Below, piece by piece: positions 1-11,671 of a stretch of DNA of 64,000 bases. This DNA is from Lathyrus oleraceus (lineage: Eukaryota; Streptophyta; Magnoliopsida; Fabales; Fabaceae), in assembly GCF_024323335.1 (NCBI RefSeq), contig NC_066579.1, positions 238,437,475-238,501,474 of the forward strand, read 5' to 3'. The translations under genes were made by a program, and so were the position numbers. How positions within the stretch are numbered: the first letter of the stretch is position 1; every line of letters begins with the position of its first letter. Below the pieces are notes generated by a model. That model worked only from the letters and a program-made list of their open reading frames with translations, was not told the DNA's origin and did not search any database.

Positions 1-133
1 TACATATATTCATTTTTTATGTCTCTAACTTTTTCCTGGACCGCCCTTTCGGGTTTTTAATCCACCGAGACGCTCATTTTTGCCTAAGCCGCCCTTTCGG
101 GTTTTCAACTTAGCGAGCTATTCTATTTTTATT
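1..133 (-). other. Ogre-1 3' untranslated region (start)
   Basis: This is noncoding sequence downstream of the integrase stop. A CGCCCTTTCGGGTTT block occurs twice about 55 bp apart. Ogre 3' UTRs are known to be variable and to spawn tandem repeats. A related CCTGG...CGGCCGCCCACCGGG stretch lies in the Ogre-2 3' region near 30715. Confidence 0.6.
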
Positions 134-2062
134 TTAGGCGAAGTATTTCTTGAATGCACCTGAATTCACAGGACGAGTGAAATGGTCCCCATCCATAGTT
201 GTAAGTATCAAAGCACCGTCGGAAAAGGATCTCCTAACAACATATGGACCTTCATAGTTTGGAGTCCACTTACCCCTGGAATCGGGCGCGAAAGGCAAGA
301 CTTTCTTGAGCACAAGGTCACCTTCTCGGAACACACGAGGCTTGACCTTCTTATCAAAAGCTTTCTTCATCCTTTGTTGATATAATTGTCCATGGCACAT
401 GGCAGTTAATCTCTTCTCTTCGATCAAATTCAGCTGATCATAACGACTCTGAACCCATTCAGCATCAGTCAACTTGGCTTCCATCAAGACTCTCATTGAT
501 GGGATCTCCACCTCTACTGGGAGTACAACTTCCATGTCATAAACAAGAGAGAAAGGGGTTGCCCCTGTTGAAGTGCGGACAGACGTACGATATCCATGTA
601 AAGCAAATGGCAACATCTCATGCCAATCTTTATACGTGACAACCATCTTTTGGATAATCTTCTTGATATTCTTATTAGCAGCTTCAACAGCCCCATTCAT
701 GTTGGGTCTATAAGGAGAAGAGTTGTGATGCGCAATCTTGAACTCACTACACAGTTCTTTCATCATCTTGTTGTTCAAGTTAGATCCACTATCAGTAATG
801 ATCTTATCTGGCACACCATAACGGCATATGAGTTGATTCTTAATAAACTTCACGACCACCTGCCTGGTCACATTTGCATATGATGCCGCTTCAACCCACT
901 TGGTAAAGTAATCAATTGCGACGAGAATAAATCTGTGTCCATTAGACGCTTTCGGCTCTATCATGCCAATCATGTCAATTCCCCACATGGAGAAAGGCCA
1001 TGGTGATGAAATCACATTCAGAAGTGTCGGGGGAATATGAATCTTATCCATATAAATCTGACACTTATGGCATTTCTTCACATATTTGTAGCAGTCAGAT
1101 TCCATTGTCAGCCAATAGTAGCCTGCTCTCAACATCTTTCTAGCCATGGCATGTCCGTTGGAATGAGTACCAAATGAACCCTCATGGACCTCAGTCATCA
1201 ACAGGTCTGCTTCGTGTCTATCCACGCATCTGAACAGGACCATGTCAAAGTTTCTCTTATAAAGCACATCACCATTGAGGTAAAAACCGCCTGACAGTCT
1301 CCTCAAAGTCTTCTTATCTTTCACGGATGCTCCAGGCGGGTAAATTTGGTTCTGAAGGAAACACTTGGTGTCGTAATACCATGGCTTATCATCTTTCACC
1401 TCTTCTACCGCAAACACATAAGCTGGTCTATCCAAGCGCATCACAGTGATATTGGGGACTTCATTCCAAAGTTTAACCACAATCATCGAAGCAAGTGTAG
1501 CAAGAGCATCTGCCATCCGATTCTCATCTCGAGGAATATGATGGAAGTCAACCTCAGTAAAGAATGTTGAAATCCTCCTCGCATAATCTCTATATGGAAT
1601 GAGAGCAGGCTGATTCGTTTCCCATTCACCCTTAATCTGATTAACAACGAGGGCCGAATCACCATATACATCAAGATGCTTGATCCTTAGATCAATGCAT
1701 TCCTCCAATCCCATAATACAAGCTTCATACTCAGCCATATTATTCGTGCATTTGAAAGTTAGCCTTGCTGTAAAAGCAAAATGTATGCCCTGAGGAGTAA
1801 TAATCATTGCCCCAATACCATTTCCATACTGATTTACAATGCCATCAAATACCATACTCCATTTGGAACCAGGCTCTGGCCCTTCATCAAGTGTAGGGTC
1901 ATCGCAATCCTTCATTTTCAAATATAGAATATCCTCATCTGGGAAGTCATATTGAACTGACTGATAATCCTCAATCGGCTGGTGTGCCAAGTGGTCAGCC
2001 AAGATACTACCTTTAATAGCCTTCTGAGCTCGATACTCAATATCATACTCAGATAACAACAT
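134..2062 (-). pseudogene. pol: Ogre-1 pol C-terminal part: archaeal-type RNase H and integrase
   Basis: This is an open frame of 642 codons. Residues about 65-195 form a second RNase H: MVFDG, then NNMAEYEA, GDSALVVNQIKGEWE and NRMADALA, matching the D-E-D-D layout of the archaeal-type RNase H known in Tat/Ogre. An HHCC zinc-binding domain follows (HEGSFGTHSNGH ... CHKC). The integrase core has WGIDMIG, TDSGSN and NGAVEAANK, giving the D, D and E residues. A C-terminal domain ends at KKYFA and the stop. The integrase would insert cDNA into chromosomes. The frame is continuous with the RT frame upstream except for in-frame TAG codons near 2063 and 2160 (Gln CAG to TAG is the simplest reading), so the true start is in the upstream RT segment, not the first Met here. 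Confidence 0.9.
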
Positions 2063-2161
2063 CTACCAACGGGCAATCCTTCTTGTTAAAGCAGGCTTCT
2101 CGAAGATATACTTGATTGGATCCATTCTGGATATCAACCAAGTCGTATGATTTAACATATA

Positions 2162-3298
2162 CTAGCGTAAGCGCTTAGCAGCCCAAGCCAAAGCACAGCA
2201 GGTTTTCTCAAGCATTGAATATCGAGACTCACAATCGGTGAATTTCTTGCTCAAGTAGTAAATAGCATATTCTTTCTTTCCTGATTCGTCTTGCTGACCA
2301 AGGACACAACCCATTGAGTCCTCAAGAACAGTCAGATACAAAATCAATGGTCTTCCTTCCATGGGCGGAGACAAAATTGGAGGCTCAGACAGATACTCTT
2401 TAATACTGTCAAAAGCTTTCTGGCAATCCTCGGTCCAATCATGAGACTGATCTTTCCGGAGGAGTTTGAATATCGGTGCACATGTGGCAGTCATGTGGGA
2501 TATGAATCTGGAAATATAATTCAAGCGACCAAGAAAACCTCGGACTTGCTTCTCAGTTTTGGGCGCAGGCATCTCTTGTATTGCTTTGACCTTTGCAGGA
2601 TCAACCTCAATACCTCTCTCACTAACAATAAATCCCAATAGCTTGCTAGAACGGACTCCAAATGTACACTTTTTGGGATTCAGACGGAGCTTATACTTCC
2701 TCAAACGCTGAAAAAGCTTCAACAGGTGCTCTACATGTTCAACTTCCGTTCTTGACTTAGCGATCATATCATCAACATATACCTCGATTTCCTTGTGCAT
2801 CATATCATGAAACAAGATGGTCATAGCTCGTTGATACGTGGCTCCGGCGTTCTTCAAACCGAAGGGCATCACTCGATAACAGAACGTTCCCCAAGGTGTG
2901 ATGAATGTTGTCTTCTCCATATCCTCGGGTGCCATCTTGATTTGATTATATCCGGAAAATCCGTCCATAAATGAGAAGACATTGAATTTAGCTGTATTGT
3001 CTACCAACATACCAATATGTGGTAGAGGAAAATCATCTTTCGGACTAGCTTTATTCAAGTCTCTATAGTCTACACACATCCGGACTTTTCCATCTTTCTT
3101 AGGCACAGGCACAATATTGGCCACCCATTGAGGATATGTAGAAGTCACCAGAAACCCTGCATCAATTTGCTTCTGAACCTCCTCTTTGATCTTTACTGCC
3201 ATATCAGGATGAGTTCTTCTGAGCTTCTGCTTTACCGGCACACACTCAGGCTTCAAGGGTAAGAAATGTTGCACAATATCAGTATCTAGACCGGGCAT
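2162..3298 (-). pseudogene. pol: Ogre-1 reverse transcriptase and first RNase H
   Basis: The frame of 378 codons shows the gypsy RT motifs in order: VPKKDGKVRMCVDYRDLNKA, the aspartate motif FSFMDGFSGYNQI, TPWGTFCYRVMPFGL, the catalytic YVDDMI, LLGFIVSERGIEVDP and the RNase H connection LGRLNYISRFI. The conventional RNase H begins at KAFDSIKEYL and shows VLGQQD and YSMLEKTCCALAWA. It ends at a TAG that most simply replaces a Gln codon, after which the frame continues to 2063. The upstream border is a one-base deletion near 3305: the preceding frame reads VDIFV where the family has VDIF-x-WSYEDMPG. The true start is therefore in the linker at 3286-3594. Confidence 0.92.
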
Positions 3299-3594
3299 GT
3301 CTTCATATGACCAACAAAGATGTCAACATATTCTCGTAGCAATTCAATCAACTCCTTTTTAACAGACTCTTCTAGAAGTGCCCCAATCTTCACTTCTCGC
3401 ACACACTCTTCAGACCCCAAGTTGACTGTTTCCAGATTCTCAAGATGCGGCTGGATGATCTTCTCTTCATGCTCAAGTAGACGGGTAATCTCGTCAGGAA
3501 TCTCTTCAACATCATCTTCTTCCGCCTCAAATACAGGGAGTTCAAAGTTGGGAGATGGTGTTGGGTCATTATGTTCATTGGGTTTGATTAACAT
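3286..3594 (-). pseudogene. Ogre-1 pol N-terminal linker upstream of RT
   Basis: These 102 codons carry an acidic stretch (EAEEDDVEEIPDEITRLLEHEE) and the segment KKELIELLREYVDIF, which in Tat/Ogre elements directly precedes the WSYEDMPGLD start of RT. A one-base deletion near 3305 shifts the frame so that WSYEDMPG is read in the next frame. This is the first exon after the presumed intron in the known Ogre layout. It has no enzymatic motif of its own. Confidence 0.75.
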
Positions 3595-3853
3595 GCATAA
3601 TGATTTTGGATATGAAAAGCTTTAGAATTCAAACAAGGCAATCATTACGCAGATGAAAAGATTGATTTTATTCTATTTTTAGGTTTTATGTGATCACCAA
3701 TTTCATGCAAAAAAAAAGCAAAAAGGGAAAATAATTGGAAAAACAAAGATTTAACATGAATTTATTGAATGAAAATATCATTGTATTAATGTGCCAACAA
3801 TGTCATCACTCCTCCTTTTGGCATGGGAGGAAGGTTTTCAAACACAATGAACA
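3595..3853 (-). other. Presumed Ogre intron between protease and RT
   Basis: This is an A/T-rich noncoding stretch between the protease stop and the pol linker, with an A-run near 3708. Ogre elements are known to carry a spliced intron at exactly this position, joining gag-protease to RT-integrase in part of the transcripts. I can place it by position and composition but cannot fix the splice sites. A comparable A/T-rich stretch follows gag in Ogre-2 (about 31310-31436). Confidence 0.55.
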
Positions 3854-5149
3854 TTACTTTGACTTATGGATAACTGTTGGAATATCCACAGCGACCCAAT
3901 TATTGCAGATCCCCCCAGGGATGACGAAGTTGCCAGAATCCTCTTCGTCTTCCTCCAAGATGGCAGCAGCCTCTTCGTCTTGACTGGTATGGATGAACCC
4001 TCCACTCTTGAATAGCCCTTGCGTATTGAAGACCCCAGATGAATAACCTATGCCAGCCCGAGACTTGTTGTCTTCTAGTTCAATCATCTTCCCTAAACCA
4101 GCAGTTGCACCATGCTCAATGGCCAACTTTGCATCTTTGTAGGAAGCAAATGAAGGAGCTCTCTTCTCAATAGGTTCAGCAATAGATAAAACTTGGAACG
4201 GAGTTCCGACTTCATCCTCAACATCTATATAGGAGAAGGAAGACAAATGGCTAACCAGGAGAGCCTTTTCTCCCCCTACCACCACCAGCTTCTTGTTCTT
4301 TACAAATTTCAGTTTCTGGTGTATGGTGGATGTCACGGCGCCTGCCTCGTGAATCCATGGTCTTCCCAAGAGACAGCTATACGATGGGTGAATGTCCATA
4401 ACCTGGAAGGTAATCTGGAAATCACTTGGTCCGATCTTGATTGGGAGATCAAATTCCCCAATCACCATTTTGCGAGACCCATCGAAAGCCTTCACAACCA
4501 CTCCACTCTGCCTCATGGGAGGCCCTTGATATGACAGTTTTGAGAGAGTAGATTTTGGCAATACGTTTAATGATGACCCAGTGTCCACCAGCACATTGGA
4601 CATGGCGTCGTCTCTGCAACCCATAGATATGTGCAATGCCAAGTTGTGGTCTCTTCCCTCCTCGGGGAGATCAGAGTCACAAAAACTCAAATTGTTACAA
4701 GTAGTGATGTTTACAATAATGCTATCGAATTGTTCTATCGTGACATCATGATCCACATATGCCACATCCAAAACCTTCTGCAGAGCCTCTCGGTGTGGTT
4801 CTGAAATCAAAAGCAATGATAACACCGATATTTTAGATGGCGTTTGTAGAAGCTGGTCTACAACATTATACTCGCTTCTTTTGATGAGCTTCAGCATCTC
4901 ATCACAGTCTTTCTTCACATTTCCGTTTGGGCTAACAGAAGCAGGAGTTTTCAATGTAGAGGAGGGCTTAACAACAAGTGCCAGATTCGGAGTGCTCACC
5001 ACATTCCCAATCGGGCGTTCAACAGAATCAGCATTAGCCTGGGGCTTTGGCAGTGCTGAAAATACACGACCGCTACGGGTCAGACCGCTAACATCAGCAA
5101 TGTTAACAACAGCTGAAGATGGCAAGGACACCTCCTTCCCATTTTCCAC
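3854..5149 (-). pseudogene. Ogre-1 aspartic protease
   Basis: The frame of 431 codons carries the retropepsin active site VLVDTGSSLNVLP near residue 190 and the second conserved segment CLLGRPWIHEAGAV near residue 260. The protease would cleave the Gag and Pol precursors inside virus-like particles. The frame continues upstream to 5821 through a TGA near 5357 and a TAA at 5375, so the first Met here is not the natural start; gag and protease form one polyprotein. The C-terminus (FVIPGGICNNWVAVDIP) ends just before the presumed intron. Confidence 0.88.
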
Positions 5150-7150
5150 TGCTACAGCATTGTAGTGACAGGGAACTGCCTTTTCGGAGGAGTAAGGTAA
5201 TGGTCCGGCTGGTTTAATGACGAGAGCAGGAGAAGCCTTTTGCTTGCTACCATCATACTTGATGATAACAGGCTCGGGGATCCGAAATACTGGAGAAATT
5301 ACGTTGACCTCGTTAGCATCTTCATCAACATTTCTGTTCTGAAGGATCTCAATGACTCATTCGTCCAACATTTCTTAAACATCTTCTCGCACCTGGCGAC
5401 AACCTCTTTGATTAACAGAGCATACTCGGCATCTATCATGGTCATGTTCATAATGACTATAATCACACAGCAGACGATGCATCTCGACCAGAGATTGTCG
5501 AATATGACTGACATATTTGACTTTGTATTTGCCAGGGCAGCCCTGGACCATGCTGACAGATTTCCCATGCTCGGGCAGTGGGTTCTTCTTTACGTTAGGA
5601 CCTACTTCCTCTAAACACAGAATGCCACACTTCACAAGGTCTTGAACCTTGGTCTTCAAAGGGTAACAATTCTCCACGTCATGGTCGGGAGCACCAGAAT
5701 GGTAAACACAGTGTAATTCGGGATTATACCACCACTGGGGGTTAGCAGGTATAGCCAGTGGGTCTCTCAGAGTAATCAACTTTCTCTCTATCAAAGAGGG
5801 ATATAACTCTGCATACGTCATCGGAATAGGATCGAAGGTGACCCTTTCCTCTTGTAACTCGTGCTAGTTTGATTACTGTTTCGAGGTTGGTAGGCCTGCT
5901 GTTGCGGACGGTGCTATGGATGTTGATATTACTGATGTGGTTGCTGATTGTTGTTATGTTGCTGGTACTGCTGATTATCTCTGAAGGCAGGTGCTATATG
6001 AGCCACCTGATGTTGATTACCGGCGGGACGCACGGTTTTCCTCCTCACAGAGGGTCTTCTTGGTTTCACATGGGAAGTCACAGCATGTGCCTTTCCTTCT
6101 TTCTTCTTCGCAAATGCCCCATAACGTTTGGCAGAAGAGCCTTCTTCTCTAGTCAGACGTCCTTCTCTAACCCCTTCTTCTAGACGCATACCCATATTCA
6201 CCATCTCGGTGAAGTCAGAAGGAGCGCTAGCAATCATCCGCTCATAATAAAAAGAACTTAAGGTCTTTAAAAAGATCTTAGTCATCTCTTTCTCTTCTAG
6301 CGGAGGCACGATCTGCGCTGCTAACTCTCGCCACCTTTGGGTGTACTCTTGAATGTTTCCTTGTCCTTCTAGGACATGGCCCTCAATTGATCCTTATTGG
6401 GAGCCATATCCATATTGTACTTGTACTGCTTGACGAAGGCCTTGCCAAGATCGTTGAAGGATCGGATGCTCGCAATGTCTAAACCCATGTACCAACGCAG
6501 AGCGGCACCGGACAGACTGTCCTGAAAGTAGTGGATGAGCAATTGGTCATTGTCGGTCTGAGTTGACATCTTCCTGGCATACATGACCAGGTGGCTGAGA
6601 GGGCAAGTATTTCCCTTGTACTTTTCAAAGTCAGAGACCTTAAATTTCACAGGAATCTTCACATTAGGAACCAAGCAGAGTTCGGCAGCAGACTTGCCGA
6701 AAAGATCCTTTCCTCTGAGAGTTTTCAATTCCTTGCGAAGCTCAAGAAATTGATCGTCCATAGCATCCATCTTCTCATAGACATTTGGGCCCTCAGACAG
6801 CTCAGAATGATAGATGGTGTCGTCTACTCTGGGAAGAGTATGCACGATAGGAGGAGGAACAGCAAGGACCGGGCTAGATGCCGGCATAGAAGCAAAGGTG
6901 GGAGCAGGACCCTCGGCCATGAATTGGGAGGCATCCCCCATGGGAATCCGGCTGGCATGGCTGTCGGAGCAAAGTATGCACTGGCTGCAGGCACAGTCGA
7001 GGAGACGATCTTAGAGATGAATGTCCTCTGGGGAGGAGTTGAAGGTGTCGCAGAAGACTGGCTTTGGGCAGCCATGAATGATTCCATCAAGGAACTTAAT
7101 CTGGCCACTTCCTCTTTCAGCTCGCGGTTCTCTTATTCCAGATGATCCAT
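5150..7150 (-). pseudogene. gag: Ogre-1 gag
   Basis: Gag begins near 7150 with MDHLE, a TAA in place of the next Gln, then ENRELKEEVARL, a short coiled coil typical of Ogre gag. The capsid-like core is at 6369-6941 (CPLSHLVMYARKM, FQDSLSGAALRWYMGLD, FNDLGKAFVKQYKYN) and continues at 5929-6309 (RWRELA, FLKTLSSFYYERMI). The nucleocapsid-like segment at 5375-5821 has a divergent zinc knuckle, CVYHSGAPDHDVENC, with His in the usual second Cys place. Lesions: frameshifts near 6930 and 6335, TAG at 6369, another frame change between 5929 and 5821, then TAA at 5375. Gag would form the particle shell and bind RNA. Beyond 5375 the frame runs straight into the protease. Confidence 0.85.
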
Positions 7151-7453
7151 CAGTCTTGAAATGTTGGCTCTGGTGTAGTACCAGTGAGTCAGCTTGTCTT
7201 TGAAATAAATGAAGAACACAGAGTTAGACCACAAGACAAGAAGCCGGGAACAAAACCTGCTTATGCACATGATGCATGCAATGCTTGTGCATATGGTTTT
7301 TTCTTTTATTTCAAAGGAACTTTAGGGTTCTATTTGCAAATTTTGGAAATATTAAACAATTTTATATAATATCTGGGAAATATTTTATATCAAAGAAGTA
7401 CAGCATTGTTAATCATATACAAGAGAAAAGGAAAATGATCATCCTGTGGATCC
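7151..7453 (-). other. Ogre-1 spacer between ORF1 and gag
   Basis: No coding signal is visible. The sequence is A/T-rich with the short repeat GCATGCATCATGTGCATA. Ogre elements normally have an untranslated stretch here. Confidence 0.5.
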
Positions 7454-8905
7454 TTAGAAACAATCATCTAAAGCTCGAGACACAGGAAGATAAGATGCAC
7501 GAAGCCTCTTCACCTCCCTCTCGTAGGCTGCCTTCATATCCGCCTTCTCTTTGGCGAGTCGATCATACTTCCTCTTCCAAAACTTGGAAGACTGAGGAAG
7601 TAGAGAAGTCCAAGCATCATCAGGATCATCAATGACCTGATGTTCGAGGAACTCTATCAAAGCATCCTTCTCCTTAATCTGCTGAAGCAACTCCTCTCTT
7701 TCACGGATCCAAGCACGTGATCGGTCTTCGTCTCTCAACTCCTCTACTCCTTGGTCAGGGAGGGTTGAAGGCCCAGCCATAAGCAAAGGTGTAGGTCTTG
7801 GATACTCGTAAGGCATGAGATACTCGGACGCTCTCTTTCTAACCCAAGCAGTTTAAGACTCCATAGCAACACAATTCTTAGGACCTAACTCTTTGTGTCC
7901 TTTCCTATGAATCTTGCGCCAAGCGCGGACCATCCTGCCCTTCAAGCCTTGGGGATCTTTACCCTCCTGAAAGAACACACCCTCTAATAGAATGTTATTG
8001 GGTTTATCCTTTAGGGGGAACCCAAGCTGACGACGTGCCAAAACAGGGTTGTATTTAATCCCACCACATGTACCAAGAAGAGGTACATTAGAGAATTCAC
8101 CACAAGAGTCGATAATCTGCACACCACCATACACACGGATGTACCAAGAGATATCATCATTAGTGAGAGACATGAGTCTCGTGGATCACCGTAGACATCC
8201 CTTGTTTTCCTTGAAGGCGACCGTCTGCGGTAAGTGAGAAATAAACCACTTATACAACAGAGGCAAACAACACACAATGGCACCACCACCCTTTGCATTC
8301 CTCATATGCAAAGATAAATAGGTATCACCCAACATAGTCGGAACGAGATTAAGAGTAGAGAAGATCCTAATAGTGTTCACATCCACAAACTTGTCGATGT
8401 TGGGGAATAACACTAACCCACAGATGAGAAGTACAAATATGGCCTCAAAGGCATCCTCACTCATGGCCTTCCCATACATAGTAGCTTGAACGATGAGGAA
8501 CTCAGAAGGGAGACCTTGAATTCCACCTTTGGTAGTCATATGAGCACCAACCAGAGATTCCTCTATATGAAGCATATCAGCTATCTCTTGAGAAGTAGGA
8601 GTACTCTCCAAGCCACTGAACGGCAACTGGTCTAGAATAGGTATACCCACAAGGTAGGCATACTCCTCAAGTGTAGGCAAAAGCTGAAAATCCGGAAATG
8701 TGAAGTAGCGGTACAAGGAATCATAAAACTGCACCAATACACTCATCAACCCTTCGTCCACCTGAGTAGTCCGATGAGGAAGAAGCTTCCCAAAACAAGC
8801 CTTGAAACCCAAGGGATCTAATACATAGGATGTCAAATTCCTTAGCTCTTTCAAGTCTGGTTGTCTGAAGCTGTACTTCTTTGTATTCCTTCTTTGTCTT
8901 TCCAT
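7454..8905 (-). pseudogene. Ogre-1 ORF1 (Ogre-specific protein upstream of gag)
   Basis: One frame runs from ATG at 8905 to the stop at 7454 (483 codons), broken only by TGA at 8186 and TAA at 7853. Both are explained by single transitions in Trp and Gln codons. The N-terminal 240 residues (LTSYVLDPLGFKACFG, FPDFQLLPTLEEYAYLVGI, GLPSEFLIVQA) resemble a plant mobile-domain-like fold (I believe annotated as DUF7745), found in Ogre ORF1 and in plant transposon-derived proteins. The C-terminal part (REREELLQQIKEKDALIEFL) is a charged coiled coil. The function is unknown in the family. The long frame with only two stops suggests selection until recently. Confidence 0.82.
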
Positions 8906-9643
8906 GTCTAAAAATTTGCAAATAAACCCCCTTAAGTTCCTTGAAAATTTTCTTCATTATTGATGATATGGATGCAAATGAGTGCATGAATGCATGAATG
9001 CAACAATCACACTCAAGGATCAAGCAAAGCACACCAAACAAAGGTCATGGGATGAATCATATTATCCTTAATATCAATCATCCATTTTGGTGGATTATGG
9101 TTTACACCTTATCAACAGCCAAGTTCCATTGATATTAAGGATATATGAACGGATCAACCATGAATCACGGGTTTGTTGCGAGTCACGAGCATAGAGTCTT
9201 GGTTAAGAACCACCCAAAGGGAATGTACTAGGGTTTAAACCTGCCAAACATGTTCTACAAGAGGTTCCCATAGTCATCATCCCATCTTTCGGATATTATC
9301 GGAGAAACGACTACTCGTATTCCAAAAATATTCTCAAGAGAGACTCTTATGAGCGTAGTATCGCGTAACAATCGTATCAAATCTTACACCTGAACGACTT
9401 TCGCACTACATCCTAAGAATAGGCCAAGATGGGCTTGGTAAACTAAGGTCCTTGGCTTCTAAGGTCAAATTGGAAAGAGTAATGTCTAACCACAACTTAC
9501 TTGTGTGACATTATTGATCCCAACATGACCTCCACCAAGTGAATGGACTTGCAAGTCAACTTGCTAAGGAATAACTCCATACAAGTCAACAAGACTACGC
9601 CATTCTCCTATCCTAAGTGCACTCGAGTCCGGGTATAGAAGTT
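8906..9643 (-). other. Ogre-1 5' leader, part next to ORF1
   Basis: This is untranslated leader between the primer site and ORF1, interrupted at 9643/9644 by the Angela-like element and continuing at 16913-17070. I see short repeats of GCATGAATGCATGAATGC near 8985 but no gene. Confidence 0.7.
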
Positions 9644-11007
9644 TGTTGGTGTAAGCCCTAGAGGCCAATACTTTTGGTACTTGTATTGAATTATTTAAAG
9701 GCATTTTATTTATTATAGTTGATTAATAAAGTCCCTGGAATAGATAGTCTGTTTAATGTATTAACTGTGACTTAATCATGAGAACACATTAAACATAAGG
9801 ACACTATTCTTAAAGTATCTGTAGTCGAGCTTTAGTGTGAAGTGGGATAACATTAAAGCATTAAGACTATTATGTTTGTAGACTGATGATCACATCTCAT
9901 GGATCATGGATAAAGACTTATCAAGTCTTAAACATAGGTATAAATATTAGGAGTAATATTTATACCGGATTGACCCGCTATGAGAATACTATATAGAAAG
10001 TTATGCAAAGTGTCATAAGTTATTCTCATGGTGATAATAGTGTATACCACTCTTCGACCTGAAACCACTATGGATCCTAGATGTAGAGTCGAGTGCTTTG
10101 TTGCTGATCTAACATTGTCCGTAACTGGATAACCATAAAGACAGTTGATGGGTACTCCACGAAGCATGCTGAGGGACATGAGTGTCCTAGATGGAATTTG
10201 CCAATCCCGCGTAACAGGATAAATGTCTATGGGCCCAATATTGAACTGGACAAGGGTGACACGGTCTATACCTTGTGTTCAATATAGACATAAGGGCAAA
10301 GGGGTAATTATACACATAATTATTATCACAGGAGGTTTTGTCAGATCACATGACATTTTCGTGACTTGGGTAGCAGTGATGTGTTGCTAGATACCGCTCA
10401 CTGTTTATTATGTTAAATGCGTGATTTAATATAATTGCCAACGTCGTGAAAACCTATAGGGTCACACACAAAGGACGGATTGATGAGAAATAGAGTAACT
10501 AAGGAACACCGTAAGGTACGGTGCACTTAAGTGGAAACGAAATATGGTAAGGTACCAAATACTTAAGTGATTTTGGCATATTATGAGATATGGGCAAAAT
10601 ACACTTAAGTGGGCTTTTTAGCTTGAAGCCCACACAAGTGGTTCTATAAATAGAACCCCTTGGGTAGAAGCATTGTCACTCCACAGTAACTCACTGAGAC
10701 AGACAACACAACTGAAGAGTTGGAATTTCGTATCTCTCTCTCACTCAAAGCCTTCATTCATAACAGCTAGCACTGCGATTGAAGGAATCCGTTCGTGTGG
10801 ACTGAGTAGAGACGTTGTCATCATTCAACGTTCGTGATCGCCCCGTGGATCTGTATCAAAGGTTTTGATCATTATCAGAGATCTGCACCAAAGGTTTGAA
10901 TCGCCACAAGAGGTAACGATTCTATCACTGATCATGCCCATTCGTAAGGATCACTAAATGGAGAAATTTTTAAATTCCGCTGCGCCTTGGATGGCTATTC
11001 TCCTTCA
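9644..11007 (+). repeat. 5' LTR of Angela-like element
   Basis: This 1364 bp LTR starts TG and ends CA. It matches 15596-16912 closely. The length difference of 47 bp comes from one segment present here after 10555 and absent in the 3' LTR. Confidence 0.93.
10524..10652 (+). promoter_or_regulatory. LTR promoter: CACTTAAGTG palindromes and TATA box
   Basis: The perfect palindrome CACTTAAGTG occurs at 10524-10533 and 10602-10611, and one-base-shorter ACTTAAGTG at 10561-10569. TATAAATA follows at 10645-10652. The 3' LTR keeps two palindromes (16476, 16507) and the TATA box (16550-16557). A role in transcription is inferred from position. Confidence 0.65.
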
Positions 11008-11008
11008 G

Positions 11009-11020
11009 TGGTATCAGAGC
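11009..11020 (+). other. Primer binding site, initiator tRNA-Met
   Basis: TGGTATCAGAGC starts two bases after the LTR and is complementary to the 3' end of plant initiator tRNA-Met, the usual primer for copia elements. Confidence 0.92.
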
Positions 11021-11430
11021 CACTTACGAAACCATGAATCTGATAACTATTTTTGTTCTGTAATAATATGATCAAAGACAGAATGAATCAAAGGTTAAAT
11101 TGAGATCGATCAAGTTACATATATGTGATATATGTAATCCTGATGCAAAATACATTATATATGATATAATGTTCTCGTTTCGTTCATTCAAACCCTCGAT
11201 GATTGTTTTCCTTTGAGCGATCAATGGTCGTTTGCTTTTTGATCCAACATTAGTATGGTGAAGCAATGACGTGTTGATCAATCATACTGAATTAACAATC
11301 GAGATGTGTTTGACGATCTGAAATTGGTGCATCAGGGTTAGTGACGGCACAAGGGTTGTGTTGTCAGAGAGTTATGCGATTGGGGTTTGAACGCACAAGA
11401 GTTGTGCTTCCTAAACACTTTTTGGAACAG

Positions 11431-11671
11431 TATTAACTGGTTAACGCGTATGCGAAATAATTTTTTTTTAATTTTCAAACAGTGTTAACTGGTTAATGCT
11501 TTTGGTTAACCGGTTAACGTAAGACGAAATTCAATTTTCTGAGTTTTTCAAACAGTGTTAACCGGTTAACGCATTTGGTTAACCGGTTAACGCAAGGCAG
11601 AAAAGAATTTTTTAAAAGTTTTCAAACAGTGTTAACCGGTTAACGCATATGGTTAACCGGTTAACGCAAGG
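11431..11671 (+). repeat. Tandem repeat with GTTAACCGGTTAAC palindromes
   Basis: About three units of roughly 73 bp, after a degenerate first one, each begin TTTTCAAACAGTG and carry two copies of the near-palindrome GTTAACCGGTTAAC, often followed by GC. They lie in the untranslated leader. The motif resembles a double MYB-type recognition site, but binding is only a guess. Confidence 0.8.

Noticed and set aside
5240..7145. Several plus-strand open frames opposite Ogre-1 gag and protease
   Set aside because: They are antisense shadows of gag and protease with no domain of their own.
9928..10179. 83-residue frame occurring in both LTRs of the Angela-like element
   Set aside because: It recurs only because the LTR recurs, runs antisense to the LTR and has no recognisable domain.
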